The notes under the pieces: generated by a model
The model's database searches: none
Seen by the model: the letters and a program-made list of their open reading frames with translations, nothing else
What the model was told of the DNA's origin: nothing
Shown: positions 5,401 through 5,716 of the stretch, piece after piece
Layout of the letters: the number at the start of each line of letters is the position of its first letter
Position numbering within the stretch: the first letter of the stretch is position 1
Position numbers and translations under genes: made by a program
From: Opitutales bacterium
GTDB taxonomy: Bacteria; Verrucomicrobiota; Verrucomicrobiia; Opitutales; Oceanipulchritudinaceae
Length of the DNA stretch: 5,716 nt
Assembly: GCA_007123395.1 (NCBI GenBank)
Contig: SKLD01000237.1
Location: forward strand, 1-5,716
Direction: 5' to 3'

Positions 5401-5716
5401 GGCGATTTCGACATCGGCGGAGGCACTTACACGATTGACGAGAGCAACGGTCCATGGCGTTTGCAGAGCGGCGGCACCATCCGCAACGGCACGCTGGTTC
5501 TCTCCGATCCGGAGATGCTGCGCTTCAGCAGCAGCACGTCGAACCGGCTCTATGATATCCTGCTGGCGTCCGACCTGACGCTCGCCGATGACTCCGCGAC
5601 GTTCGCGGTCAACGGCGGGTTCGCGCTCGACGGCAATACCTTGACGCTGCGCAACCGCAGCTCACGGATCTATGTGGACGAGGATCTCACACTCTCCTCG
5701 GGTACGATTTACAGTG
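2329..5716 (+). CDS. Large secreted or surface protein with laminin B-like domain and long tandem beta-solenoid-like repeats (5' part only)
   Basis: The open frame runs 1129 codons without a stop and leaves the window. ATG 2329 is chosen because an in-frame TAG lies at 2317 and the N-terminus (MKISK, then a hydrophobic stretch through about Ala32) looks like an export signal; ATG 2356 is the alternative. No Shine-Dalgarno sequence is visible before either. Residues about 41-223 resemble a laminin B domain: APAKFLGDQ, DVVLEGGGLRLLY and FIRGEYW ending in LDNVVL. Residues 239-246 (WLGGSGNW) begin a Trp/Gly linker seen in Verrucomicrobial and Planctomycete surface proteins. From about residue 270 on, the protein is Gly/Thr/Asp-rich short beta strands, with long repeats from residue 385. 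I see no Cys after the signal region and only two Lys. A role in adhesion, matrix binding or polysaccharide contact is plausible but unproven; the C-terminal anchor (autotransporter barrel, PEP-CTERM or other) is outside the window. Confidence 0.85.
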   Translation, partial: MKISKFPCAMPFIGVVGTVFRYAAAFVLPAAAFGGGSLIISDFEDETAQLEGWTVFTPEGVSSDIGDPRWEAEGGNPGGYFAVEDLAAGGVIYFSAPAKFLGDQSASAGLLLGYDVSSTTTNSSFSRDDVVLEGGGLRLLYRHSPSPSPDGWESFIVPLEPTNGWRVMDAAEEWDGHNGGDLEDVPTAADFATVLGDLTGLFIRGEYWSGSSSLGLDNVVLQSADGTDGYDPETAAAEWLGGSGNWKDAELWSSDPLYPANSILRVFDATIDMLGAAYTVDVTSGVTVDSVTVDFPDATLAHSGGTFRPGALTVERGTYRLSGGATLADGVLSIGENAHLRASSNTSNTFSNVTLGSDAALAEDSARVRIVNGFTLAGNTFVLRNRGTRLYIDEDWSLEGGTLRSDPDLGSWTRDIWLRDGNALTVANGGVLRGGRLDVRRSGGGDRFFINEGLVSADEDGETIRFYSDVEVTNTGTMEARDGGELRIDNFINGTSGDFVVDGGRILLDGQFADVGSVSNVDGNFDITGIFDLSGSAYTIDADMGPWRLVGGGGIRNGTLALAEEDLLRFTNNTSNDLYDITLASNLTLAEDSSYLAVNGGFALGGNTLTLRNRGTRIYVDEDLSLDSGTIFSDSAPGSWTRDIWLRNDDTTLTLGVGATLRGGRLDVRRSGGGDRFFINEGLVSANEDGETIRFFSDIEVTNTGTLEARDGGELVIDNLASTSGTVAALDGGQIEIDGDWTNTGTFVIDGGTLVLNGSFSDPGTIDRTEGNFRVSGDFDLGGGTYTIDENNGPWRVQSGGAIRNGTLVLSDPGMLGFTGNTSNRLYDITLASDLTLAEDSSYLSVNGGFVLDGVTLTLRNRGTRLYVDEDLTLASGTIHSDPAPGSWTRDIWLRNDDTTLTLGAGATLRGGRLDVRRSGGGDRFFINEGLVSADEDGESLRFFSDIEVTNTGTLEARDGGELVIDNLVSTSGTVAALDGGQVEIDGDWTNTGTFVIDGGTLLLNGSFNDPGTIDRTGGNFNISGDFDIGGGTYTIDESNGPWRLQSGGTIRNGTLVLSDPEMLRFSSSTSNRLYDILLASDLTLADDSATFAVNGGFALDGNTLTLRNRSSRIYVDEDLTLSSGTIYS
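2449..2997 (+). other. Laminin B-like domain of the surface protein
   Basis: Residues 41-223 follow the order of the laminin B (domain IV) family: an SDFED start with GWTVF, then GGYFAVEDLAAGGVIYFSAPAKFLGDQ, a variable Ser/Thr stretch, DVVLEGGGLRLLYRH, GWESFIVPLEP, FATVLGDLTGLFIRGEYW and LDNVVLQ. In animals this domain is part of basement-membrane proteins; in bacteria it occurs in secreted proteins, often at the N-terminus, and its ligand is generally unknown. The assignment is from motif order and has not been tested by profile search. Confidence 0.7.
3481..5716 (+). repeat. Tandem long repeats in the surface-protein gene: units of 684, 744 and 744 bp plus a partial fourth
   Basis: Taking the motif NRGTR as unit start, repeats begin at 3481, 4165, 4909 and 5653 (NRSSR in the last). 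Units 2 and 3 are each 248 residues and differ at about 33 positions by hand count, roughly 87% identical. Unit 1 is 228 residues and more diverged; it lacks about 20 residues corresponding to the part with GDWTNTGTFVIDGG. Landmarks in each complete unit are GSWTRDIWLR, LRGGRLDVRRSGGGDRFFINE, EVTNTGT, EARDGGEL, IRNGTL and YDITLAS (or ILLAS). The short alternating strands and Gly/Asn turns suggest a beta-solenoid. The array continues past the window; its full number of units is unknown. Confidence 0.88.

Noticed and set aside
3481..5716. PATR-type autotransporter-associated strand repeats
   Set aside because: The expected short motif (KxGxGTLTLxGxNTYxGGT-like) is not present; units here are far longer and have a different conserved core.

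Overview
The window is GC-rich DNA with three parts: a mobile-element and gene-remnant zone (about 1-2050), a lower-GC spacer (about 2040-2328), and the 5' part of a very large secreted repeat protein (2329 to the right edge). The mix of a REP-associated tyrosine transposase (RAYT) with the AYIDLNPVRAG signature, a fragment of a RecQ-like helicase carrying an N-terminal DEDD exonuclease, and a giant laminin-B-plus-repeat surface protein fits Verrucomicrobiota, perhaps the Opitutales. This placement is inference from family resemblance only.

Left part: a RAYT ORF (3-1373, +) keeps both catalytic signatures: His62-Phe63-His64 in the HUH motif and Tyr179 in the AYIDLNPVRAG motif. Its middle is expanded by about 125 low-complexity residues, and the DNA for that stretch carries a run of five inverted repeats. 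More inverted repeats follow the stop codon. Next, on the minus strand (1805 down to about 1478), is the decayed N-terminal exonuclease domain of a RecQ-like helicase. It has a one-base frameshift and ends beside a hairpin; the helicase itself is missing. Beyond it (about 1861-2039, +) is a second, degenerate RAYT 5' fragment that stops just before where the HUH motif would be. A helicase-gene remnant therefore lies between an intact-looking RAYT and a dead one.

Middle: 2040-2328 has no convincing gene. It contains a short hairpin at the end of the RAYT remnant, a terminator-like hairpin with a T-rich tail, a doubtful 43-codon ORF and a strong GC hairpin 24 bases before the next gene.

Right part: one open frame runs from ATG 2329 off the right edge (1129 codons seen, no stop). 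It encodes an export-type N-terminus, a laminin B-like domain, a short Trp/Gly-rich linker, then long tandem repeats of 228, 248 and 248 residues plus the start of a fourth. The repeats are acidic, lack Cys and Lys, and look like a beta-solenoid surface or extracellular protein. A 47-bp stretch is identical in all three complete repeats. The long antisense frames over this gene are by-products of GC-rich repeat DNA.

No RNA gene, CRISPR array or recognisable metabolic operon was seen. The most unusual points are the inverted-repeat cluster inside the RAYT reading frame, the RAYT/helicase-remnant arrangement, and the repeat architecture of the laminin-B surface protein.
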